The notes under the pieces are model-generated. The model worked only from the letters and a program-made list of their open reading frames with translations. It did no database searches and had not been told where the DNA came from. A DNA stretch of 22,850 nt from Prorocentrum cordatum (Eukaryota; Sar; Dinophyceae; Prorocentrales; Prorocentraceae): positions 1 through 22,850 of the forward strand of contig CAUYUJ010011455.1 in assembly GCA_963575745.1 (NCBI GenBank), in the 5' to 3' direction. The translations under genes and the position numbers were made by a program. Of the stretch, positions 1 to 9,008 are shown piece after piece (within the stretch, counting starts at the first letter, position 1; each line of letters starts with the position of its first letter).

Positions 1-41
1 CTGTCTGTCTGTCTTTTTTTCTGTCGGTATGATTTTTTTTT

Positions 42-129
<88 letters not shown>

Positions 130-160
130 CCTCTCTCTCTCTCTCCGCCTCTATCCCTCT
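1..160. repeat. (TCTG)n tetranucleotide array grading into (CT)n
   Basis: A nearly perfect TCTG array fills about 41-120. A shorter CTGT run interrupted by poly-T precedes it at 1-40, and CT dinucleotides follow from 119. The long SLSL and SVCL reading frames here are microsatellite translation, not protein. The array continues off the left edge. Confidence 0.97.
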
Positions 161-483
161 CTCCCTCTTTCAGCTCCCTCCCTCTACACTCTGTACCCTT
201 CGCCCTCCTCCACTCGCCCTTCCCGAGCCAGCCACGGCAACGGAAGCTCAGGCTGGCTGCGCGGTGCCCCAAAGGGTGCCCGCCGCAATAAGCAGGCCCT
301 GTCTGGCGGGCGTCGCGCTGGCCAGACCTGCTCACTAGCAGCGCATTGGGAAAACAAGCGCATCAGAGGATTTGTTTTCTCATTCTCTCCCTCTCTCGCT
401 TTCTTGCGTTCTATAAAGCAATCCCTCTCTCTCTCTCTCTTTTTCTCTGTTTTTTGTTGTTGTTTTGTTTCTTTCTTTCTGCG
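161..483. other. Short unique island between microsatellites
   Basis: About 200 bases of mixed, GC-rich, non-repetitive sequence (roughly 205-400) lie between CT-rich flanks, with another (CT)n run at about 424-441 and T-rich sequence after it. The surrounding open frames are continuations of microsatellite frames. I see no supportable gene, RNA or regulatory element. Confidence 0.5.
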
Positions 484-1790
484 TCCTCTGTGTAGGTGTA
501 TGTGTACGTGTTTGTGTATGTGAATGTCCAAGTTCATGTGCATGTGTATGTGGATGTGTATGGGAACACATATGTATATTTGTATGTGCATGTGTCTGCG
601 CTTGTGTATGTCTATGTGTATAGGTACGTGTATGTGTATGTGCATGAGTGTGTATATGTGTACGCGTATGTGTATGTTTATGTTCATGTGTATGTCCATG
701 AGCATGCCCATGAACGGATGGATGCATGCACATGCATGCACGCATGTGTGTATGCAAGCTCACACGTATGTATGCATATACGTAAGTGTGTGTATGCATT
801 ATGTATTTATGCATGCATGTATGCATTCATGATGTGTATGTTGAATGTATGCGTATGTGTATGTGATTATGCATGTATGCATGGATGTACGCATACATGC
901 ATGCATGCATGTTTGCTTGCACGCATGCATGCAAGCGTATGTCTGTACGTGTTAAAGTATGCATACATGTATGTATGTACATGTGAATCCATATGCTTAT
1001 GCATCTGTCAATGTGTATGTTTATTTACATGCATGTCTATATGTAGATGTAGATGTCTAGGTCCATGCATATGTATATGTATCTGCACATGTGTATGCAT
1101 ACGTGTGTGTATATGTATATTTCGTTGTACGTGTGCATGCACATGTGCATATATAAACATATGTGTATATGTATATTCATGTCAATGTACATCTGTACTC
1201 TTATGTACATGCACATGTAAGTGTGTTTGCATATGTAGTTGCTAATGCATATTTATTTGTACACGGGTGTGGATATGTATATGCATAAGTAAGAATATGT
1301 GTATGTATGTGTTTATGTAATTGTATGTGTACATATCTATGCATATGTATGTGCGTATGTTTAGGTGTATGTTTGGGTACATGTGTGCATGCACATGTAC
1401 AAACGTATTATATAGATGTGCATATTATATATATATAGATGTGCGTCTATGTCTATGTATATGTACATGTATATGTACGTGTATACGCATATGTATACGT
1501 ATTTGTATATGTACGTGTATTTCTCTATGTACTTATATGTATATGTATACGTATATGTATACGTATCTGTATGTGTGTATGTGTAGGTACGTGTATGCTT
1601 GTGTATGTGCATCTGTATGCATATATATATATATGTACACACGTATATCCTCGTATATATGTATGAATATGTATGTGTTCAGGTGTATACAAATGTATGT
1701 GAGTGTAGATTTATGCGTATGTCTGTGTATACGTTTGTGTACATGTGCATAGATATATGCCTATAGGTGTCTATGCATATGTATATTCCT
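484..1790. repeat. 1.3-kb degenerate TATGTG/GTATGC array
   Basis: The plus strand is dominated by TATGTG, GTATGT and GCATGC words, with spacing of mostly 6 bases that drifts to 4. Alternating purine-pyrimidine steps (TG, CA, TA) run throughout, which is favourable for Z-DNA or cruciform transitions. Composition changes along the array: GCATGCATG-rich around 720-940, TATATA-rich around 1410-1440 and 1620-1635. Every frame here, both strands, gives Tyr/Val/Cys/Met/His-rich low-complexity peptide, so the several 70-250 residue ORFs are not called as genes. Confidence 0.95.
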
Positions 1791-1906
1791 GGGAATAAGT
1801 AGACATCGATAAACTTGGCTACGAGCGTTATGTACATACAAGCATTTATGTATATACAGAGATGTGCGTGTGTAAATCTATACCCACACCTGTATACATT
1901 CCCAGG
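1788..1906. other. Spaced 9-bp inverted repeat
   Basis: CCTGGGAAT at 1788-1796 is the exact reverse complement of ATTCCCAGG at 1898-1906, about 100 bases away. Both arms sit beside TATATT/TATACA sequence at the right end of the TATGTG array. A 9-bp match across this distance can occur by chance, so this is only a possible end structure of a small inserted segment. Confidence 0.3.
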
Positions 1907-1929
1907 CCGAACGTTTTTCTTTTGCATGG

Positions 1930-2105
1930 GAACGCATGGATCAATTTGGATCCAATTACGTGTGTGCGAGAGTCACGTGGATCCAGTTTCCGTGTCTTCT
2001 GGATCCAATTTTTTGGCGTGGAAGTTTCGTGGATCCAATTCTTTTGCTGGGGTAAATTTATCAGAATAATACATACAAGGGGCCCAAGGGGAAATGGATC
2101 CACGG
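1930..2105. repeat. Short degenerate array containing GGATCCA(A/G)TT
   Basis: The decamer GGATCC-A-(A/G)-TT starts at about 1948, 1979, 2001 and 2031, preceded by a variant near 1938 and followed by GGATCCACGG near 2096. Spacings are about 31, 22 and 30 bases. The intervening sequence is partly shared (GTGT and TTTCGTG words). This is a small diverged minisatellite between the TATGTG array and a unique segment. Confidence 0.7.
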
Positions 2106-2340
2106 AGCCTTGGACCTGCAGCCCAAACTATGATTCTACGGGGGAGGGGTTTCGCTACCGAGAGACACAACACACGGGGACGAGTAGGGAAACACAAACC
2201 AGGGGCGGGCGAAACTTCGAATTTGTCATGTGGGCCTCAAGAGGAACATCTTTCGGCCTGCTCAAGTATATAGGTATATTTGTATGTAATTTCCTCCCTT
2301 AGTTTGCGGGTGGTAGTTGTCCTCTTTGCTACCAAACGCG
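2106..2340. other. Unique segment with no gene seen
   Basis: Mixed-composition sequence without internal repeats. It ends in a short GT run at 2338-2351. A 146-residue plus-strand frame (1862-2302) crosses both the array and this segment, but no domain or codon pattern supports it. I see no promoter-like or RNA structure that I can defend. Confidence 0.4.
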
Positions 2341-2344
2341 TGTG

Positions 2345-2640
2345 TGTGTGTGACAGCGATGGGCAGCCAGACATCTGGCAAGAGTTCCTCCACGCTGCCT
2401 CGTAGCCCGGGTCATTCGCCCCCCACCTCGACCCCAAATTCAACCCTCCTGAGCTTGTGGGTGCAGCCGTGGACGGCTTCGAGACTGACCAGCTCGACGA
2501 CTGGAGGACTCACACTCACGCGGCAGCGCGATCTCGTCCAGCTGCTCGTCAAAGCACGGCCTAGGGACGGCAGCCAGAGCGCCCCGTCTTGGCTTGCTTC
2601 CTCGCCCTGTCCCCCCCGACGGAGGGGGTGAGAAGCAAGC
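2345..2640 (+). pseudogene. Decayed protein-coding fragment (stop plus probable frameshift)
   Basis: In forward frame 3, starting near the GAT at 2358, the translation is mixed, hydrophilic and protein-like: it opens DGQPDIWQEFLHAAS, hits an in-frame TAG at 2403-2405, then resumes with a PHLDPKFNPPELVGAAVDGF stretch and an acidic DQLDDW segment. This frame ends at TAG 2562-2564. Continuity may move to frame 1 from about 2520 (RQRDLVQLLVKARPRDG), which would imply a frameshift. The amino-acid composition is far more natural than that of the neighbouring repeat translations. I do not recognise the family. Alternatives are a spliced exon pair with the stop inside an intron, or chance. The first is not excluded, because no clear GT-AG pair can be chosen by eye. 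Confidence 0.35.
2592..2640. other. Hairpin with 9-bp perfect outer stem
   Basis: GCTTGCTTC at 2592-2600 pairs with GAAGCAAGC at 2632-2640, and inside it a C run can pair with GGGGG around the GACGGA loop. Related C-run/G-run mini-hairpins recur downstream (about 2921-2941 and, weaker, 3090, 3198 and 3229), so it may be one copy of a degenerate repeat motif rather than a terminator. Confidence 0.5.
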
Positions 2641-5016
2641 GACGTCGGGCGACCCTTGCGGCCCCCCCTTGTCGGGCGGCAGCAGGCCTTCTGTGCGCCT
2701 GGGCACTTTCGCTGCGGAGTGCTCCTCCAGCTGCGGGGAGGGCCCATTCATTTTCTGACCGCGCGCCCATTCGGTGCCCCCCCCCTTTTTCCTGCAGCCT
2801 GCCCGAGGATGCAGACAGCAGCCCCCCCGCGGACGGATGAGGCAAACGTCGTCATGGGCAGTCCTCCTCTCGACGCGGTGGTCTCGGAAGCGCCTGGCGA
2901 TTGCCCTGGCGCAGTGACTCTCCCCCGCCAGAGTGGGGGGCCATCTCTGAGCCCAGAGAGGCGCGCAGGCAGCCCAAGGGCGCGGCCGCCGCCCCCCCTT
3001 GCGGAGATGGGGCCCGGAACGGTACCTTTGATCCCCCTCTCGAAATGGCGGCTTCAGGAGTGCCAGGCGACGGCGCCGATTCTGCCAGTTCCCCCGCCAG
3101 GCTACGGTGCACCCCCCGAGCCCCGAGGTGCGTTCAGGCCCCGAGTTTCCTTTCGACTGCGCGCGCCGCCGAGAGCTCTCCCGGGGTGCCTGATTCGCCC
3201 CGACAGAGCGTGGCCGCCGCGTGCCGCCTCCCCGACGGAGGAGATGACAGACGGGGAGGTTCGGCTGTGGGGGCCGCCAACACACCCCCAACTCAGGCGT
3301 CATCTTCCCTTGGGGGCCCTTTTCGCGCCGCTGCGCCCCGCGCCGAGAGCTCCCCCAGGGCGCCGGGCTCGCCCGGGCCCGCGACGGCCTGAAAGAAACA
3401 TCTTCACAAGAGGGCTGGGGGCCCCGGCGACGGGGGGCAGAAGAGGCTTGTGGCGTAGACCGCCAACGACGCCGCGTCCACGAGCCCCCCGGGCGGACGA
3501 GGCGGGGGGCAGGCGTTGGACGCGGGGGCCGCCAACGACCCCCCAGCTACGGCCGCCTGCGTCGACGCGAAGCAGTGCTGCCCCCGTGGCGGACGAACGA
3601 ACCTTGCTCCAGGGCTACCCCTACTACAACCGCACCGCCCCGGGCCCGGCGGTCTACTGGCCCCCCCCCGTTCCCCCGGGGACCCGGTGTGCCCAGGAAG
3701 GGCGCGTGCCTGCCGTCCGACTCCCGTTCGGTGACGCCGCGGCCAGGGCGTGTGGTGGCGCCAGGGTTGCCGGCGCAGGGAACGGGTCATCTTCGCCGCG
3801 GAAGGATTGTAGAACGGAGGGGCGCCGCCCTGGACACCGCAAGTGTCTTTCGTCGCCGCGGCGGGAAGTCGGCACTTCAGCGCGCCGTCTCCCGCGTGGG
3901 GATAGCGCGCCGCTGCCCGCGCGGGGCGGCGCCTGGCGCCCCGCCTTGCGTCCTGCCGAGGGTGCGCTGCCCCGGGCGCAGGGCAGCGCCGACGGGCATC
4001 GCGACTGGCCCCCCCCTCTTTCACGGTCACTTCGCCCCGCCCCCCCGCCCACGTGGCGACGAACGCTGGCAGCTCGAGCGCCGAGGATTACCGCGGCGCC
4101 CCCCAGCGCGGGGAGAGTGCCGCCCCTGTCCCAGGTGTTTTCTGCCACGACCCCCTCAATGCCAGCGGGGCCCTGGCCGCCGCAATCAAGGATGTGCAGC
4201 GAGCAGGCGGTGGGCTCAGTGCGGCCCGGGCCAGGTACAACTCTCTGCGCGGTGGGGGCAACAGGGGGCCTAGCCGACGCGACGCCGCCTTCCTTCGCAG
4301 CCTTCTCCGCTCCCTGGCCTCGTCGCCTCCCTGATTCTCTTGCGGCTGCGCCGGGGGGCCGCGGCGGGCCACCCTTGCCATTGTGCCTAGGCGCTTCTGC
4401 TACGGAGTGCGCCGCTGGCCGCAGGGAGTGTTCCGCAACCGCCATTGCACCTATTTGGTGTCCCTCCCTTTTTGCTTGGTGTTCAGGCCTCACATCCATC
4501 CGACGGTTACTGGCGCGTTGGACGTTGCCGCCCTCCCGCTGCGTGTTGCCCTGCCGTCGTGGCTTTCGCCTAGTAGGCCCTCTGGTCTCGGCGCACGTTC
4601 CGCCCCGGTGGCCTCTCTGGCCCACGTCGCTCCCCCTATTGGCGTGGTCCTATACCTTCGGTTTCGCCCGCCACCCACTGGCGCCCTCAGCTCCGTGCCG
4701 CTCCCCGGAGTGGCTCCGTTTCTGGGTCGCCATTCCGCCTTTCGCCGTCGCCGCGCTTCGTGGGCCCCCAGGTCTCGGAGCTATGGTTCTTCCGTGGGAG
4801 CGCGCCGACCGGCTCACTGGGTCGGGTCTCTGTTTCTCTTGTGCTCCTCTTCCAACGGCCGCCAAGTCAGCTGGGTTGCACTCCCCCCCCCCAGCTTCGG
4901 TTCAGTGCAGCTCAGTGCCGTCGCTGGTTCCCCCCCCTCGGCGCTTCCCCTGCCGCAGCCGGCGACTGTTTGAGTGGACCGGGCTTCCTCTCCCCCTGTC
5001 GCGCTGGGGCTTTTGC
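2641..5016. other. GC-rich block with overlapping open frames, coding status unresolved
   Basis: Very GC-rich sequence in which several frames on both strands are open for hundreds of codons. The longest is plus 2656-5391, whose last 80 residues are translated CTC and GT microsatellites. Its product is Pro/Arg/Ala-rich without a domain. Competing frames look equally good or better locally: plus 2901-3392 (Ala/Ser/Gly-rich) and plus 4053-4334, which has a natural helical stretch reading ALAAAIKDVQRAGG. Stops are scarce in such GC-rich DNA, so length alone is not evidence. A degenerate module with a GGGGCCGCCAAC core recurs near 3270 and 3520, with a variant near 3455. The block may be a decayed or intron-containing gene related to the fragment upstream. 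Confidence 0.4.
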
Positions 5017-5055
5017 TCCTCCTCCTCCTCCTCCTCCTCCTCCTCCTCCTCCTCC
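5017..5055. repeat. (CTC)n microsatellite
   Basis: About 13 uninterrupted CTC/TCC triplets. In the longest plus frame they give a Ser run; on the minus strand a Glu run. Confidence 0.95.
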
Positions 5056-5137
5056 GTGCATTGCGGCTTTAATTTGCCTGCAGCGTGTCCCCTGTTGCCA
5101 ATCCCCCGGAGCAGTCGCCCTGTGCCCAACCGCCGAC

Positions 5138-5140
<3 letters not shown>

Positions 5141-5174
<34 letters not shown>

Positions 5175-5213
5175 CGTGCGTGTGTGTGCGTGCGTGCGTG
5201 CGTGCGTGCGTGC

Positions 5214-5249
<36 letters not shown>

Positions 5250-5268
5250 GTGCGTGTGTACGTGCATA

Positions 5269-5363
<95 letters not shown>

Positions 5364-5379
5364 TGGTTTTGTGTTGGTG
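5141..5379. repeat. (GT)n array with GCGT interruptions
   Basis: A long GT/TG tract broken into sub-blocks by GCGTGCGT segments (about 5170-5218 and 5268-5302). Alternating purine-pyrimidine throughout makes it a strong Z-DNA candidate. The Cys/Val and His/Thr reading frames crossing it are artefacts. Confidence 0.97.
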
Positions 5380-5985
5380 AAGCGATTTTGAGGTTGTAAG
5401 GCTAGCCACAGCCAGGGGAATCATGTTCTTTACTCCCCCCACCATCTGGGGGCCCTGTCGGCTTCGAAACCCGTCGGGACGATGCGTGCAGGGGCGGTGA
5501 TGAACGCGGCTTCCCCACTTGAAGGACATAACGCAACTGGGCCGACAGTGCGGACACTGGCGGGCAAGCTGCCCGCGCAACGTCGCGCGTGAGGGCGCAA
5601 ACTTGCTGGTTGCCCGCGTGAGCCGCCGTGTAAGCCACCGCGTCTCGGTGCGTAGGGGCCGTTTCTTCCGTCGCCCAGCTGGGGCCGGTCGCTCTCTGCC
5701 TGTGTTTTTTTTGTCGCAGCGCCGCCGTGGAGCCGTGTCGGAGGTCTGCCCGGCCTGCCCTGGTGCGGGGGCGCCAGCTTCGACGAGGTCGCCGTCCCCG
5801 CCTTTGGGGGCCGGGGAGGCACGGGCACCGCGCGCCGCGCTCCTCCCGCGCTACCTCTGAGGGGGGGGAAAATCACCGCCCAGCAAACATAGCCAACACA
5901 ACGCGAAGGCCCCAGTTTGCCCTCCATTCCCAGTGTGCAGGGGGTCGGGGAACATTGAAAAAACACAAATGAATCCCGCACCCCC
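5380..5985. other. 600-bp unique island between GT and ATG microsatellites
   Basis: Non-repetitive, moderately GC-rich. Minus-strand frames 5402-5638 and 5430-6422 and plus-strand frames 5519-5860 and 5727-5972 all cross it. The minus frame 5402-5638 has the most ordinary composition (it includes SALSAQLRYVLQVG), but no domain, start context or splice evidence selects it. The longer minus frame is extended by translated ATG repeats into poly-His. Coding potential is possible but undecided. Confidence 0.4.
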
Positions 5986-6016
5986 CCCAACCCGAAATTC
6001 GGGTGTTCGGGTTGGG
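5986..6016. other. 11-bp perfect inverted repeat with nested palindrome
   Basis: CCCAACCCGAA at 5986-5996 pairs with TTCGGGTTGGG at 6006-6016 across a 9-base loop. An alternative nested hairpin, CCCGAA/TTCGGG, uses 5991-6003, so two mutually exclusive folds exist. It sits precisely at the join between the unique island and a purine-rich stretch leading into the ATG array. Confidence 0.8.
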
Positions 6017-6039
6017 TTGGGGTGGTTTGGTGGATAGTC

Positions 6040-6101
6040 AGAGAAGCGGGAGGGGAAGGAGAAATAGGATGATTAGGAGTAGGAGGGGAAGGATGAGGAA
6101 A

Positions 6102-6194
<93 letters not shown>

Positions 6195-6268
6195 CTGATG
6201 CTGATGCTGATGCTGATGCTGATGCTGATGCTGATGATGATAATGATGACGATGACGATGACGATGAC

Positions 6269-6311
<43 letters not shown>

Positions 6312-6378
6312 CTGATGCTGATGCTGATGCTGATGCTGATGATGATACTGATGATACTGATGATGATGAGGAGGAGGA
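6040..6378. repeat. Compound (GAT)n / (GATGCT)n / (GATGAC)n array
   Basis: GA-rich lead-in to about 6102, then GAT triplets (about 6105-6193), GATGCT hexamers (about 6193-6235), GATGAC hexamers (about 6246-6270), a second GAT block, a second GATGCT block and a GAG tail. The hexamer blocks look like point variants of GATGAT that were then amplified. Frames encode poly-Met, Met-Leu or poly-His and are not called. Confidence 0.97.
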
Positions 6379-6590
6379 GGAGTTTTCGAGGCTGGGGGAC
6401 TGGAACCCTTCGTCGTTTTCATATCGTTTTTATCAAGAGAAACGCTCCTTCACCCTGAAACTTTTGTTGTTGTTGTAATTTTTCTGTTCGCCGTGATCCC
6501 CTCATAGTATGCTTCTCTCGCAGTATCGATCTCTCGTGTTTTTTTTCTCTCTCTCTCTCTCTGTTTCTTTCTGTCTATCTCCTGCACTAG
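6379..6590. other. Spacer with T-rich and CT-rich runs
   Basis: Contains a short GTT run near 6465 and CTCTCT near 6546-6563. No gene or structure seen. Confidence 0.5.
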
Positions 6591-7456
6591 GCCGATGCAT
6601 GCCGATGCGATACCAATCTATGGCCAACCAATGCCAATGCCAATGCAATGCCAATTGGGGAATCCTGTCGTTCGGTGGATTTCAATAAGAATCCTTTGTG
6701 GATGATGTCATTTCGAATCCTTCTTCGGAGGATTTCAATAGGAATGCTTATGTGAATGGTTTTGATAGGGATCCTCTTGTGGAGGGTTTCACTAGGAGTC
6801 CTTCTTGTGGGGCGATTCAAGAGGAATCCTTCTTGTGGAGAGTTTCACTAGGAGTCCGTTTGCGGAGGGAGCCATCAGGACTCGCCAGCGCAATGCCAAC
6901 GCAATGCCAAAGCAGTGCCATCGCAATGCCAAACCAATGCCAAGGTGATCCCAATGCAATGGCAATGCAATGCCAATGGGGGGATCCTTGGTGGTAAATT
7001 CCAGAAAGGAATCCTACATGTGGAGGGTTTCGATTGGAATCCTTTTGTGGAGTGCTTCACGATGAATCCTTCATGTGGGGGCTTTTAAAGGGATCCCTTC
7101 TTGTGGAAGGTCTTAATCGGGATCCTTCTGTGGGGGGAACCATGAGAACTCGCCAGCGCAGTGCCAAAGCAGTGCCGACGCAATGCGAAACCAATGCCGA
7201 GGCGATCCCAATTTAATGCCAATGCAACGCCAATGGGGGGAATTGTTTGTGGTAGATTTCAATAGCAACCTTTCTAAGAAGCCTTCTGTGGATGATGCCA
7301 TCTTCGAGGGATTTCAGCAGAAAGCCTTCTGTGGAGGGCTTCGCATGGAACCCTTCTGTGGAGGATTTCAATGTGAATCCTTCTTGTGGGGGGGTTCAAT
7401 AGGCATCCTTCTTGTGGGGGTGTGCGATAGGAATCCTTATGTGAAGTGTTTGATAT

Positions 7457-8308
7457 ATGACTCGCCAGCGCAATGCCAGCGCAATGCCAACCCAATACCA
7501 ACGCACTGCTGACGCACTGCCATCGCAATGCCAACGTAATGCCAACGCGATGTCAAACCGTTGCCAAACCAATGCCAACGCAATGCCGACGGCGGGACTC
7601 CTGTCTTTCAACCGATTTCAAGGGAATCCTTCTGTGGACGATTTGGTTACGAATCCGTCTCCGGAGGATTTCGATAGGAATGCTCTTGTGGAGGGTTTCG
7701 ATTGTAACCCTTCTGTGGGGGGTTTCACTATGAATCCTTCATGGGGGGGCTTTCAAAAGGATCCCTTCTTGTGGAAGGTTTTAATAGGAATCCTTCTACG
7801 GGGGGAGCCAGTAAAACTCGCCAGCGCAATGCCAACGCAGTGCCAACGCAATGCCAAACCAACGCCAAGGCGATTCCAATCCAATGCCAATGCAATGCCA
7901 ATGGGGAACTTGTTTGTGGTCGGTTTCAGAGGGAATCCTTCCTTGGAGGGCTTCGAATGGAATCCTTCCGTGAGGGAGTTCAATATGAACCCTTCTTGTG
8001 GAATGCTACAATCCGAGTCCTTCTTGTGGGGGTTCAATAGGAACCATTCTTCGAAGGGGCGTATTGGAGTTCACCAGCAAGATTCCAGCGCAATGCCAAA
8101 GCAGTGCAAACGCAATGCCAAACGCATGTCTAGGCGATCCCAACCCAATGCCAATGCAGTGCCAACGGGGGAAATCCTAGGTGATAGATTTCAATCGGAA
8201 TCCTTCTGTGGAGGGCTTCGCATGCAATCCTTCTGTGGAGGGTGTCAGTATGAACCTTTTTCTGTGGAGGGTTTCAAAAGGAATCCTTCTTATAGGGGGT
8301 TTCGATAG
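7457..8308 (+). other. Longest open frame of the satellite (283 codons), repeat-derived
   Basis: This frame reads 11-residue units (QCQRNANAMPT) and 9-residue units (NPSVEGFDR-like) in alternation, following the DNA higher-order repeat through nearly three cycles. It has no non-repeat domain, signal peptide or unique end. It could in principle be translated, because neither unit introduces stops in this phase, but the antisense strand offers similar frames. I treat it as a consequence of the repeat, not a gene. Confidence 0.5.
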
Positions 8309-8636
8309 GAGTCCTTCAGTTGAGGGTTCCATTAGGACTTGCCAGCGCAATGCTTGCGAAATGCAAGCACAATGCCAACGCACTGCCAAGCGCAATGCCA
8401 ACGCAATGCCAATGCGATGCCAAACAGTTGCCAAACCACTGCCAATGCAATGCTAAGGGGGGGCTCCTTTTGAAGCATCCCAATAGCAATCCTTCTGCGG
8501 GTGATTTCAATCGGCATCCATCTGTGGAGGATTTTGATAGCACTCCTTCATGGAATGGTTTCGATCGAGATCCTTCTGTAGAGGATTTCACAATGAATCC
8601 TTCTTGTGGGGGCGTTCAATAGGAATCCTTCTAAGG

Positions 8637-8762
8637 GTGAGGGCAGATGAGGCCACGTCGGATTTTTATTTTTTTCGCCGATCATCCGCCCCGCCCCCTT
8701 TTCCGAGAAAAAATGGCGGCCGCGCCGCCGTTTCCCCACCGTCTTTCTCTTCGGGGGGGGTG
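8637..8762. other. Unrelated GC-rich segment interrupting the satellite
   Basis: The 27-bp units stop at about 8637 and resume at about 8763. Between them lies T-rich then GC-rich sequence including CCGAGAAAAAATGGCGGC, with no 11-bp or 27-bp units. It occupies the place where an eighth 11-bp block would be expected. Its core (8694-8730) recurs in diverged form at 8892-8927, at the right end of the satellite. Confidence 0.7.
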
Positions 8763-8930
8763 TAGGAATCCTTACGTGGAGGATTTCAATAGACATCTTT
8801 CTGTGGACGGATTCAATAGAAATCCTTCTTTGGACGGGTTCACACTAGAAATCTTTAGATGGGCGGTTTCAACCAGTTCTTTCAATACGACACCCCCCCT
8901 TCGGAAAAAATGGGCGTCCGCGCCGCAGAT

Positions 8931-9008
8931 TGTTGTTGTTGTTGTCGTTGTTGTCGTTGTTGTCGTTGTTGTCGTTGTTGGTCACGTTGTTTGTTGTTGT
9001 TGTTGTTG
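8931..9008. repeat. (GTT)n / (GTTGTC)n microsatellite
   Basis: GTT triplets interspersed with GTC form the left border of the first element copy. The same GTT type recurs between and after the two copies (10014-10082 and 10843-10862). Confidence 0.95.

Larger units (their letters stand above)
6591..8890. repeat. Higher-order satellite: 11-bp blocks alternating with 27-bp blocks
   Basis: Two unrelated tandem units alternate. The first is an 11-bp unit, consensus CAATGCCAACG, in seven blocks at about 6591-6658, 6891-6978, 7153-7234, 7471-7590, 7827-7902, 8082-8166 and 8347-8450. The second is a 27-28 bp unit with core AATCCTTCTGTGGAGGGTTT in runs of about 5 to 9 copies between them. A boundary motif, ACTCGCCAGCG, sits at the left edge of nearly every 11-bp block, and a G run marks the right edge. 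Block starts are spaced about 262, 318, 356, 263 and 257 bases, so the large unit is about 260-360 bases. Copies are well diverged. Long frames on both strands are products of the repeat units. Confidence 0.95.

Noticed and set aside
29-1752. Multiple SLSL, SVCL, YVYV and HTHT reading frames
   Set aside because: They are direct translations of TCTG, CT and TATGTG arrays with no unique sequence.
2656-5391. 911-codon plus-strand ORF called as a gene
   Set aside because: GC-rich DNA has few stops, competing frames on both strands look as good or better, no domain is visible, and the last part is translated CTC and GT microsatellite. Kept only as an unresolved block.
6591-8890. CRISPR array
   Set aside because: Units are contiguous tandem repeats with no unique spacers, and the sequence context is eukaryotic.
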